Shown in pieces: positions 56,528-64,000 of a DNA stretch of 64,000 nucleotides. The translations under genes and the position numbers were made by a program. The number at the start of each line of letters is the position of its first letter. Positions within the stretch are counted from its first letter, which is position 1. Below the pieces are notes generated by a model that worked only from the letters and a program-made list of their open reading frames with translations, searched no databases and was not told the origin of the DNA. The DNA is from Limnohabitans sp. TEGF004 (GTDB taxonomy: Bacteria > Pseudomonadota > Gammaproteobacteria > Burkholderiales > Burkholderiaceae_C): positions 496,001-560,000 of the forward strand of contig NZ_AP027056.1 in assembly GCF_027924965.1 (NCBI RefSeq), written 5' to 3'.

Positions 56528-57496
56528 TTACTTGGATTGCTTGTTGGCTTCTGAGATGTGTTTTTCTTCTTGCATCTGGTGTTTGATGGCTTCAACTTGC
56601 TCGTCAGACATCCCCAGCTTAGCTTGCATGATTTTAAGTTGAGCTTGCTCCTCTTCGGTGACAACACCATCGGACAGTACGGAACGAACTTCCATTTCAT
56701 ACAGGGCTTGACGGCGCTCCACCTGCGCGGTGTACGCCGTGGCCACCACACCGGTCAAGATGGCAGCCAAGGCGATGGACAAGATTTGGGTGAGGATGAC
56801 CAACACCGTACCCACAAATGTCACGGGGTCTACGTTGCCCCAACCCGCAATGATGGTGATGACAAACCAGTGCATGGCCGCTGGAATGGATGGGAAGACA
56901 TCAGGTTGCTCATGGCCTTCGATGATGTAGATCAGTGAAGAGAAAAGCAAGCAACTGATGAACAACAAGAACACGGCAGACGAAAAAGAGTCTCGCTCCG
57001 CCTTGACCGCAGCCACCATGTCTTCAAACGCGCTGTTGTAGCGAGAGAGCTTGAAAATTCGCATCAAGCGGAACATGCGCAGCACGCGCAAGTCGGCGCC
57101 TGGGAAAAGCAATTGCAAATAAAACGGCACGGTGCTGACAAAGTCGATGATGCCGTAGAAGCTGAACACATATTCTTTGCGGCCTTGCCATGCGGTGCCG
57201 CCACTGTGGAGGTACTTTTCGCTGTACGACCACACGCGCAAGATGAATTCGACAGAGAACACGGCCACGCTGAACACGTCAAAGGCATGGAACTCGTACA
57301 TGAAGGCTTCATGGATCTCCGGCACGGATTCCAAGATGATGCCCACCACGTTGGCGACCACCAAGAGCGCGATGAAGATTTCGACGAAATGGCTGTACTT
57401 GTCGGGGACTTCACCTTCCATGATTTCGAAGGTGCGGCGCTTGATGCGCTGGTAAGTCGTGAGGTTAGCGGCTGCTGTGTTCATGGTGGCGCTCAT
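56528..57496 (-). CDS. Six-helix voltage-gated channel with GWGN filter
   Basis: A 322-residue protein with S1 to S6. S4 charges are R137, R140, R143, R146, K149 and R152. The filter reads TIIAGWGN (214-221): one residue shorter than TLASVGYGD, with Tyr replaced by Trp and Asp by Asn. Such a loop is not expected to hold a canonical potassium filter, so its selectivity is open. The C-terminal helical module SDGVVTEEE follows (275-283). The gene overlaps the upstream channel gene by four bases. M5 (57484) is an alternative start. Confidence 0.82.
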   Translation of the reverse strand: MSATMNTAAANLTTYQRIKRRTFEIMEGEVPDKYSHFVEIFIALLVVANVVGIILESVPEIHEAFMYEFHAFDVFSVAVFSVEFILRVWSYSEKYLHSGGTAWQGRKEYVFSFYGIIDFVSTVPFYLQLLFPGADLRVLRMFRLMRIFKLSRYNSAFEDMVAAVKAERDSFSSAVFLLFISCLLFSSLIYIIEGHEQPDVFPSIPAAMHWFVITIIAGWGNVDPVTFVGTVLVILTQILSIALAAILTGVVATAYTAQVERRQALYEMEVRSVLSDGVVTEEEQAQLKIMQAKLGMSDEQVEAIKHQMQEEKHISEANKQSK

Positions 57497-58404
57497 TCAT
57501 TCGATGAGGATTTATTTTTCGCGCGCAGCATCATGGCTTCGACCTGTTCATCGCTGAGGCGGTAGTGCGCTTGCAAGCGCTGCAGTGTTTGTTGTTCTTC
57601 TTCAGACATGTTGCCGTCTTTGAAGACTTCGCGCAGTTGCGCTTCAAACGCCGCCTTTTTACGCGCCACTTGGTTGGAGAAGGCCGAGGCCACGATACCG
57701 GTCATGATGGCGGCCATACACACCCCCAAGAAGCCGGTGATGAGCGCAATGGCTTCGCCGGCTTTGGTGGTGGGTTCGACGTTGCCGTAGCCAGATGTGA
57801 TGGTGACGATCGCCCAATAGATGGAATGTGGAATCGTGCCAAAGAACTCTGGCTGGTGATGGCCTTCTGCGAAGTGCATCAACGAAGCTGACACGATGGT
57901 GGCAATGGTCAACAAAAACACCGCAGAACCAAACGCCTGACGTTCAGAATGGATGGCATGAAATAAGTCTTGCAGTGCGGTGTTGTATTTGGAGAGTTTC
58001 AAGATTCGCAGTAAGCGCAAGACGCGCAAGATACGCAAATCCAGTCCTGGCAAGAAGATGTGCATGTAGTAGGGCATGGTGGCAAAAAAGTCCACCAATC
58101 CGAACGGGCTGAGCATGTATTCGAAGCGACCTTTCCATGAGCCGCCATGCGCCTTGTCATATTTCGCACCCAAGGACCACACGCGTGAAATGTATTCACC
58201 CGTGAAGAACATGACGCTCCAGAACTCCAACTCGTGGAAGAAGTCTTTGAATTCAGCGTGAATTTCTGGGACGGAATCAAGAATCACTGCAGAACAGTTG
58301 ACCAGTACCACCAGGGTGATGGCCCATTCGACGTAACGGCTGGCAGCGTGCTTGGGCGAGCCGTCCAATATTTCCATCAGTGTGTGTTTGGGGCCTGTTG
58401 TCAT
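57493..58404 (-). CDS. Six-helix voltage-gated channel with GYGN filter
   Basis: A 303-residue protein with one VSD; S4 charges R124, R127, R130, R133, K136 and K139. The filter is TITSGYGN (201-208): GYG is retained, but the Val before it is missing relative to the dual-VSD paralogues and Asp is Asn. The tail FKDGNMSEEEQ (261-271) matches the module of the other channels. It overlaps the next channel gene by four bases, so the two are probably made together and may co-assemble. Confidence 0.85.
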   Translation of the reverse strand: MTTGPKHTLMEILDGSPKHAASRYVEWAITLVVLVNCSAVILDSVPEIHAEFKDFFHELEFWSVMFFTGEYISRVWSLGAKYDKAHGGSWKGRFEYMLSPFGLVDFFATMPYYMHIFLPGLDLRILRVLRLLRILKLSKYNTALQDLFHAIHSERQAFGSAVFLLTIATIVSASLMHFAEGHHQPEFFGTIPHSIYWAIVTITSGYGNVEPTTKAGEAIALITGFLGVCMAAIMTGIVASAFSNQVARKKAAFEAQLREVFKDGNMSEEEQQTLQRLQAHYRLSDEQVEAMMLRAKNKSSSNE

Positions 58405-58446
58405 GGCGAAGGTCTAACGATATTGAATTTATAGGGCTTAATTGAT

Positions 58447-58477
58447 AAGCGGTCACACAGCATGTGTGTGACCGCTT
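58447..58477. repeat. Hairpin between two channel genes
   Basis: AAGCGGTCACAC (58447-58458) and GTGTGACCGCTT (58466-58477) form a twelve-base perfect stem. A T-run follows on the plus strand only, so it could stop antisense transcription or act as a processing site on the minus-strand transcript. Confidence 0.65.
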
Positions 58478-58512
58478 TTTTTAAGACTTGAGTCATCAAG
58501 CCAAGCGGCGTT

Positions 58513-60156
58513 TTAAGCCTTGCCTTGAATTTTTTGCCACAAGGCAAATTCGTTAGCAGACAGGCGATCGCCTTGTTGTGCAGCTTGGTCAAACTGTGCG
58601 GCATCCACTTGCACGCCGAGTTGTCGGATTTGGCCCAACAACACTTTGTAATGCTCCACAGCCAAGGCTGGGTTTTCAGCAATTTTGTGGATCGGCAGCG
58701 GGTTGCGCTCCTCGAGCTCGTGCTCTTTGATCACCACTTCAATCAACGCATTCACTTCTTCCACCGTCAAGTGCAAGCGCTTGGCTTCTGCACGGATGAT
58801 GGCAGCCTCGGCTTCAGTGATGTGGCCGTCTTTCAGAATGCTGAACAGTTTGGCTTTCAACTGGTCGCGTTCTTTCACCAACTCGTCGCTGAAAGCTGAG
58901 GCCAGCAAAGCAGCGGGGATGGCGAAGATACCAATGCCCATCAGCGCCAAGATGCTGGTCATCGCGCGGCCCATCGGTGTGACAGGTGAAATGTCGCCAT
59001 AGCCCACAGAGGCCAAGGTGATGACCGCCCAATAAATGGAGGTGGGGATGTTTTCAAACTTCTCTGGCTGCGCGTCGTACTCAAACAAATAGCCCAAGCT
59101 GGCGGTCAAGACCAACAGCAACATCATGATGAAGGTGGCCGCGCCCATGACAGGCCACTCACGCACCACCACTTTGACCAACACCGCAGTGGCATCGCTG
59201 CCGCGTGTGAGTTTGAGCAGTCGCGCCAAACGGAAGACTCGCAAGAAGCGCAAATCAAGGAGGTGATGCAAGAACACTTCTAAGAAGAAGGGCAAGATGG
59301 CCAAGAAGTCGATGAGTGTCGATGGCGATTTGGCTTGCTTGAAGCGGCCGATGATCGAACCTTTGTAGCCAGGCTCTTCCACACAAGCGTACATGCGCAT
59401 GCAGTACTCCACGGTAAAGATGGCCACAGCCACGGCGTCCAAGATGACGAATTGCAAATGCAAGACGTAGTTGATGCCTTTGACCGATTCCAAGATCACG
59501 GCCAGCACAGACAAGATCACCCACACACCAATGAACACCTCAAAGATGTGTTGCATGGTGCCGCCGAATTCGCTTGGGAACACCAAGGCGTGCACTTTCT
59601 GACGAAAGGTGCGCCCTTTGTTGAGCTCTTTGAATTCAGCAATGGCAGGAATCAAGACGCGGAACAACTTCATGATTCGCAAGAGTCGCAGGAATCGCAA
59701 CACGCGCAAGTCGATGGGAATGAAGGCTTGCAAGTAGAACGGTGCCACAGCCAAGAAGTCGATGATCGCAAAGGGGCTGGTCACAAAGCCCAAGCGTGCG
59801 TTCTTGCGGTTTTTGAACTCTTCGTCTTCAGGTGCGAGGTAAAAGCGCAGGGCGTATTCAATGGTGAACACGGCCACTGAGAAGATGTCAAAGCACTCAA
59901 ACCAGACGCGGTACGGTTCGTACACCGCAGGAACGTGCTCGAACATCAAGGTGAACAAGTTGATGATGATCAGATAGCTGACCCATTTGTCCAATTCTTT
60001 TTGAAAGTTACCGGGGATGTTTGGATCGAGCAACCATGCGTAAAGCCACTTGCGCATGGGCAAGTTGCGGTCGATGTTGGCTTCTACGTCTTGGCCCAGA
60101 ATGGCTTTGACGTCGAGGTCTTCGAGGAATTTGTCGTGTTTGGATGTTGTATTCAT
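58513..60156 (-). CDS. Dual-voltage-sensor potassium-type channel protein (first copy)
   Basis: A 547-residue protein. VSD1: S1 about 58-76, S4 151-166 with R151, R154, R157, R160, K163, R166. VSD2: S1 about 205-222, S4 303-318 with R303, R306, R309, R312, K315, R318. The link between them (about 169-200) contains no pore helices. One pore follows: S5 about 336-357, filter TLASVGYGD (380-388), S6 about 399-421. The C-terminal domain has LKDGHITEAEA (441-451). The GYGD filter predicts potassium selectivity. It is the longest gene of the cluster and lies eight bases after the 191-residue gene. Confidence 0.9.
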   Translation of the reverse strand: MNTTSKHDKFLEDLDVKAILGQDVEANIDRNLPMRKWLYAWLLDPNIPGNFQKELDKWVSYLIIINLFTLMFEHVPAVYEPYRVWFECFDIFSVAVFTIEYALRFYLAPEDEEFKNRKNARLGFVTSPFAIIDFLAVAPFYLQAFIPIDLRVLRFLRLLRIMKLFRVLIPAIAEFKELNKGRTFRQKVHALVFPSEFGGTMQHIFEVFIGVWVILSVLAVILESVKGINYVLHLQFVILDAVAVAIFTVEYCMRMYACVEEPGYKGSIIGRFKQAKSPSTLIDFLAILPFFLEVFLHHLLDLRFLRVFRLARLLKLTRGSDATAVLVKVVVREWPVMGAATFIMMLLLVLTASLGYLFEYDAQPEKFENIPTSIYWAVITLASVGYGDISPVTPMGRAMTSILALMGIGIFAIPAALLASAFSDELVKERDQLKAKLFSILKDGHITEAEAAIIRAEAKRLHLTVEEVNALIEVVIKEHELEERNPLPIHKIAENPALAVEHYKVLLGQIRQLGVQVDAAQFDQAAQQGDRLSANEFALWQKIQGKA

Positions 60157-60164
60157 GTCAGACC

Positions 60165-60740
60165 TCAGAATTCGAACTCAGCAACTTTGATAGCCGCGCC
60201 ACCTTTGTCGCATACAGAAAGTCGCAATTGCATCTTGTAGTCAATGCTGTCGGTCTCAAGCAGCTGCGACGCCACAAAGGGAGTGGCTGAGCCGGGAGGG
60301 GTAGGCATCAAGTCTTCCAACAGAACGGCACCCATCAAGGTGCGATCTTTGGGGTCACAGGCCGCCACGAAATGGGGGGGCTTGTTGAAAAATGTGTTGA
60401 CTTGGTCTTTCAGCTCGGTCGTCGCCATGATGTGAGCCAAGCAAGCGCCCCAAGTGCCGGGGGTGTCGGCTTTGGCATCGGCTGTAGGTTTGACACCACC
60501 TTTGCACGCAGGATGCGGCGTGTTGGCCTCAAAACGTGTGGTGCCAGTTTCGGTTAACCATGCCACCCAAGCTTCACCGTTGCTTTTGGCTTGTTCGGTT
60601 TTGAGTGCTTCTTGGTAGTTGACAACGCCCAGCCAAGTGACGCCCGCCACAATCAAGACCAAAAAGGCCAGAAAAAGCTTGTCTGTTGAGTTGGGGCCGA
60701 GATGCACGTGCTCGGTGGTGTGTTCACTGGAAGATGCCAT
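60165..60740 (-). CDS. Single-pass membrane protein with cysteine-containing periplasmic domain
   Basis: A 191-residue protein with one transmembrane helix (about 22-42, LFLAFLVLIVAGVTWLGVV) and an outside domain with four cysteines (in PACKGG, GACLAH, AACDPK, SVCDKG) that could form two disulfides. First gene of the channel cluster, and closely followed by a channel gene. No family recognised. A periplasmic sensor or assembly subunit for the channels is plausible. Confidence 0.6.
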   Translation of the reverse strand: MASSSEHTTEHVHLGPNSTDKLFLAFLVLIVAGVTWLGVVNYQEALKTEQAKSNGEAWVAWLTETGTTRFEANTPHPACKGGVKPTADAKADTPGTWGACLAHIMATTELKDQVNTFFNKPPHFVAACDPKDRTLMGAVLLEDLMPTPPGSATPFVASQLLETDSIDYKMQLRLSVCDKGGAAIKVAEFEF

Positions 60741-60811
60741 GTGTATCGCCTTGAATAGAGGGGATCCGGCGTGCCAAGGTAGGCCTAGCGCTGGATAAAA
60801 GTGGCACTGAT

Positions 60812-60858
60812 GATATTCGTAAATTTGGCGAATTTATCGAATTAAGGCTAGATATTCG
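60812..60858. promoter_or_regulatory. Repeated TTCG/CGAA motifs upstream of the channel operon
   Basis: GATATTCG occurs at 60812-60819 and 60851-60858, and CGAATT at 60829-60834 and 60838-60843. The cluster is in the AT-rich gap between the first operon gene (start 60740) and a terminator at 60894. It is a good candidate operator and promoter region for the seven-gene operon. Confidence 0.4.
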
Positions 60859-60893
60859 ACGAACTTACGGTTTCTAATGAATATTAAAGGCGT

Positions 60894-60921
60894 AAAAAAA
60901 GCCGCGGTTGAAGCGGCTTTT
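60894..60921 (-). terminator. Rho-independent terminator facing the minus strand
   Basis: AAAAGCCGC / GCGGCTTTT with a seven-base loop; on the minus strand a run of seven Ts follows. No protein gene reads into it from upstream, so it may end a small RNA. Confidence 0.75.
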
Positions 60922-61057
60922 GAAAGCATAAAAGGCCTCTCATTTTCAATGATGGCGCCCTGTGCATTTTCACTTGCTGTATGTCTCAACCCAATCGTTA
61001 TGCACAGCTCCCCATGCCAATGGTGAAACCAGCAGCAAACGAATGGTTGATGTGCGT
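60894..61057 (-). ncRNA. Candidate small RNA ending at the terminator
   Basis: A minus-strand promoter-like pair (TTGAAT at 61082-61087; TCTAAT at 61060-61065; 16-base spacing) precedes about 160 bases that end in the strong terminator. Inside, CTGTGCAT (60960-60967) and ATGCACAG (61000-61007) can form a stem. The region has no convincing ORF. It resembles no RNA family I can name. Confidence 0.3.
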
Positions 61058-61137
61058 TCATTAGAATGGGAGTGGGTGTTCATTCAATGTTGAGTCAACA
61101 GGTTTAGCGTCGGTCGGGCCGCCACGCGAGAAAACCT

Positions 61138-62406
61138 GTGTTTGCCATGACTCCTATTTCTATTGAGTGGGTGGCTGCTGTTTTATTTGCAGTCGCCCTG
61201 ATTCATACCTTTGCCACCAAGTTCTTTGAGCGGCTGTCCCATCGTTACTCTGAGCATGCTGGCTTGTTTCACCTCTTGGGTGAAGTCGAGGTGGTGTTTG
61301 GCTTTTGGGCCATCGTCCTGATCGTGTGCATGGCGTGGCTGCAAGACGGCACGCAAGCGCTGACCTATGCCGAGTCGCGCCAATACACCGAGCCACTGTT
61401 TGTGTTTGTGGTGATGGTGGTGGCGGCGTCAAAGCCAATCTTGACCTTTGTCATTTCTGCCGTGGATGCCTTGTCGCGCCTCATGCCCATGCGCGCTTCG
61501 TTGGCCAAGGCTTGGTTGGGCTTGTTTGCCGTGCCTTTGCTGGGCTCGGCCATCACCGAACCCGCGGCCATGACCATTGCCGCGCTGATGCTGGCCCCCC
61601 AAGTGTTTCGTCCCGAAGTGCCTGAGCGGGTGAAGTACTTTGCGCTGGGCGTGTTGTTTGTCAATATTTCGATTGGCGGCACGCTCACTTCATATGCTGC
61701 ACCGCCCGTGTTGATGGTGGCCACTGTGTGGGGCTGGGACAGTGCGTTTATGTTTACCCAGTTTGGCTGGAAGGCTGCGTTGGCTGTGCTGGTGAATGCC
61801 ACTGTGGCGGTTTTTGTGTTGCGCAACCATTTGGGTGCAAATACCAGTGCAAACGAATCGCCCGTGACAGATCGCATTCCTAAAACCGTGGTGCTTGTGC
61901 ATTTGGCGTTTTTGGGCGCTGTGGTGGTGATGGCGCATCACCCCGTGGCGTTCATTGGCCTGTTTGTGATGTTCATGGGCTTTGCACAAGCCTATGAGCG
62001 CTACCAGAACCCGCTGATTTTGAAAGAGGCTTTGTTGGTGGGCTTTTTCTTGGCGGGCTTGGTGGTGTTGGGCGGCATGCAGCAGTGGTGGTTGCAACCC
62101 ATTGTGTCGACCATGGACCCGCAGGTGTTGTTCTACGGAACCACGGTGCTGACCGCCTTCACCGACAACGCTGCCCTGACATATTTGGGCTCGTTGATTT
62201 TGGATATCTCGGACGAAGCCAAATACAGCTTGGTGGCTGGTGCGGTGGCAGGCGGCGGCTTGACCGTGATTGCCAACGCACCCAACCCCGCAGGCGTGGC
62301 GCTGCTGCGTGCGGGGTTTGCCGATGCGTCGGTGGGGGCGGGTGGTTTGCTGGTGGGGGCGTTGTTCCCTACACTGGTGGCCATGGCAGCCTTACTTTAT
62401 TTATGA
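61138..62406 (+). CDS. Putative Na+/H+ antiporter family protein
   Basis: A 422-residue protein with about eleven hydrophobic segments and the central motif LLGSAITEPAAMT, plus FTDNAALTYLGSL near the C-terminus, typical of the NhaD-like/PF07399 antiporter group. The GTG at 61138 is chosen because GAGAAA lies five bases upstream; ATG 61147 is possible. It is divergent from the channel operon, and its stop overlaps the next start by four bases. Confidence 0.65.
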   Translation: MFAMTPISIEWVAAVLFAVALIHTFATKFFERLSHRYSEHAGLFHLLGEVEVVFGFWAIVLIVCMAWLQDGTQALTYAESRQYTEPLFVFVVMVVAASKPILTFVISAVDALSRLMPMRASLAKAWLGLFAVPLLGSAITEPAAMTIAALMLAPQVFRPEVPERVKYFALGVLFVNISIGGTLTSYAAPPVLMVATVWGWDSAFMFTQFGWKAALAVLVNATVAVFVLRNHLGANTSANESPVTDRIPKTVVLVHLAFLGAVVVMAHHPVAFIGLFVMFMGFAQAYERYQNPLILKEALLVGFFLAGLVVLGGMQQWWLQPIVSTMDPQVLFYGTTVLTAFTDNAALTYLGSLILDISDEAKYSLVAGAVAGGGLTVIANAPNPAGVALLRAGFADASVGAGGLLVGALFPTLVAMAALLYL

Positions 62407-64000
62407 AACCCACCCCCCAATCGCTGTCTGGACTGATTCCATTCATTCGCCCTTACCGTGTTCAGGTGGCCCTTGCGGGTGTGTTTTTGTTGCTGGCGGC
62501 TGGCACGACCTTGGCCTTTCCGTGGGCGCTGCGCACGCTGATTGACCAAGGCTTGGCCGAGCAGGCCACGCCCGAGGTGTTGGCCACTCAGTTTGTTGAG
62601 CTGTTCATGGTGGCAGCGGCCTTGGCGGTGTTTTCGTCGGCACGGTTTTACATGGTGAGCTGGCTGGGCGAGAAGATCACGGTGGACTTGAAAAACAAGG
62701 TCTACGCCCATGTGCTGCAGCAAAGCCCCACGTTTTTTGAAACCACGCAGTCGGGCGAGGTGCTGTCGCGTTTGACGAGCGACGCCACCTTGATTCAAAC
62801 CGTGGTGGGTTCGTCGTTGTCGATGGGGCTGCGCAATGCGGTGATGGGTGTGGGCGCAATGGCCATGCTGATTTGGACCAACCCTTGGCTGATGTTGCAA
62901 GTGATTGGGGTGCTGGCGCTGGTGGTGTTTCCGAGTGTGTATTTGGGGCGCCGCGTACGCCGCCTGTCGCGGGCCAGCCAAGACCGTGTGGCCGATTCGA
63001 GCGCGATGGCGTCTGAGGTGCTGAATGCCATTTCGGTGGTGCAAAGCTACACGGCCGAGCGGCGCGAGGCTTTGCGCTTCAGCGGCTCTACCGCGCAAGC
63101 CTTGGCCACCTCGCTGCGCCGTGTGCGGGCGCGTTCGGCTTTGGTGGGTTTCATCATCATGGCGTCGAGTGCGGCCTTGTTGTGGGGTTTGTACATGGGC
63201 GCGCTGTCGGTGCGTGCGGGCACGACCACCGCTGGTGAGCTGGGCCAAACCGTGGTGTATGTGGTGTTGCTGGCCAGTGCCTTTGCCGTGCTGGGCGAGG
63301 TGTATGGCGACGTGCTGCGTGCCGCAGGCGCGACCGAGCGGCTGATGGAGCTGCTGCACACCCAGTCGGATGTGCGTTCGCCCGAGCAGCCACAGCGTGC
63401 GCCTTGGCCCACACACGGTTCGAGCTTGGTGTTGCGTGAGGTGAGTTTCAACTACCCGTCGCGGCCCGCGCAGCGCGCCCTCAATGGCTTGACGGGCGAG
63501 GTCCATGCAGGGCAAACCGTGGCCATTGTTGGCCCCAGTGGTGCGGGCAAGACCACGCTGTTTTCTTTGTTGATGCGGTTTTATGCGCCGCAGCAAGGCG
63601 AGGTGCTGTTAGACGGCGTGGCGATTGAGCAAATGGATTTGCACGACTTGCGTCAGCGCATTGGCGTGGTGCCGCAAGAGCCGGTGGTGTTTTCGGGCAC
63701 GGTGATGGAGAACATCCGCTACGGCCAACCCGATGCCACCGACCAAGCCGTGCACGCTGCGGCAGAAGCGGCGTTTGCCACGGAATTTATCAACGAACTG
63801 CCCGAAGGCTTTGACACGTATTTGGGTGACCGAGGCGTGCGCTTGTCTGGGGGGCAGCGTCAGCGCATTGCGATTGCAAGGGCTATTTTGAAAAACCCGC
63901 CCATGCTGCTGTTGGACGAAGCCACCAGCGCTTTGGACGCCAACAGCGAGCGCATGGTGCAAGCCGCTTTAGAGAAAGCCATGCAAGGCCGAACGACTTT
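62403..64000 (+). CDS. ABC exporter with fused permease and ATPase (partial)
   Basis: At least 532 codons, open to the window edge. Six-helix permease (about residues 1-320) followed by an ATPase with Walker A GPSGAGKTT, signature LSGGQRQRIAIARAIL and Walker B MLLLDEATSALD. MsbA/lipid-A type exporters share this design. Overlapping ATGA with the antiporter gene points to coupling. Substrate unknown. Confidence 0.9.
   Translation, partial: MKPTPQSLSGLIPFIRPYRVQVALAGVFLLLAAGTTLAFPWALRTLIDQGLAEQATPEVLATQFVELFMVAAALAVFSSARFYMVSWLGEKITVDLKNKVYAHVLQQSPTFFETTQSGEVLSRLTSDATLIQTVVGSSLSMGLRNAVMGVGAMAMLIWTNPWLMLQVIGVLALVVFPSVYLGRRVRRLSRASQDRVADSSAMASEVLNAISVVQSYTAERREALRFSGSTAQALATSLRRVRARSALVGFIIMASSAALLWGLYMGALSVRAGTTTAGELGQTVVYVVLLASAFAVLGEVYGDVLRAAGATERLMELLHTQSDVRSPEQPQRAPWPTHGSSLVLREVSFNYPSRPAQRALNGLTGEVHAGQTVAIVGPSGAGKTTLFSLLMRFYAPQQGEVLLDGVAIEQMDLHDLRQRIGVVPQEPVVFSGTVMENIRYGQPDATDQAVHAAAEAAFATEFINELPEGFDTYLGDRGVRLSGGQRQRIAIARAILKNPPMLLLDEATSALDANSERMVQAALEKAMQGRTT

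Noticed and set aside
54057..60156. Two-domain channel like eukaryotic TPC
   Set aside because: TPC has two full six-helix units; here only the second VSD is followed by a pore.
60834..61061. 75-codon minus-strand frame MNAHQPFVCC...
   Set aside because: It runs through the terminator hairpin at 60894-60921, so it cannot be translated from a normal transcript; an RNA is likelier.
62397..63596. 399-codon minus-strand frame
   Set aside because: Shadow of the ABC exporter gene with no recognisable domain.
1..64000. CRISPR array, prophage, insertion sequence, tRNA or rRNA genes
   Set aside because: No regular spacer-repeat array, transposase, integrase, phage structural gene or RNA cloverleaf was seen on reading both strands.

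Overview
The window looks like a chromosomal segment of a freshwater-type betaproteobacterium of the order Burkholderiales, most likely Comamonadaceae (Limnohabitans, Rhodoferax or a relative). The reasons are the gene order leuC-leuD-leuB-asd-fimV-truA-trpF-trpB-trpA-accD on one strand, several 'Bug'-type (TctC) periplasmic binding proteins, and a moderately GC-rich sequence. The genus is an inference; no rRNA or tRNA gene was seen. The two edge genes (UbiH-like at the left, an ABC exporter at the right) are cut by the window.

Layout. 1-3.7 kb: UbiH-family monooxygenase, MOSC-domain protein, a small secreted protein, and the ATPase YchF. 3.8-14.9 kb (minus strand): leucine, aspartate-family and tryptophan biosynthesis, with truA, fimV, accD and an entericidin-like lipoprotein between leuC and leuD. 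15-20.9 kb: an outer-membrane-like protein, a class III CoA-transferase, a tonB-exbB-exbD-exbD set, and a bactofilin / ParA-like / FlaG-like trio. 21-23 kb: acetyl-CoA synthetase.

23.1-36.0 kb (minus strand): recC-recB-recD followed at once by three genes matching ZorA, ZorB and ZorC of the Zorya anti-phage system. All six are tightly packed and look like one operon. No zorD or zorE is present, so the proton-motor sensor appears wired to a RecBCD helicase-nuclease. Two small plus-strand genes follow, one AT-rich and resembling AbiGi abortive-infection proteins. 37-45.3 kb: a carboxylic-acid use region with LysR, TtdAB-like tartrate dehydratase, four orphan Bug binding proteins, a GntR regulator and a metal-dependent hydrolase. 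45.3-51.8 kb: CzcA/CzcB-like heavy-metal efflux genes with a divergent two-component system. 51.8-54.0 kb: a TonB-like protein, a methyltransferase and a flavin reductase.

54.0-60.8 kb (minus strand) is the most unusual part: seven consecutive membrane-protein genes, four of them voltage-gated channel proteins. Two carry two voltage-sensor domains in tandem (S1-S4, S1-S4) ahead of one potassium-type pore with a GYGD filter. The other two are single six-helix channels whose filter loop is one residue short and reads GYGN or GWGN. All four end in a related helical module. Three small membrane proteins are interleaved. I know of no described system with this composition. A divergent putative Na+/H+ antiporter, translationally coupled to an ABC exporter, closes the window.
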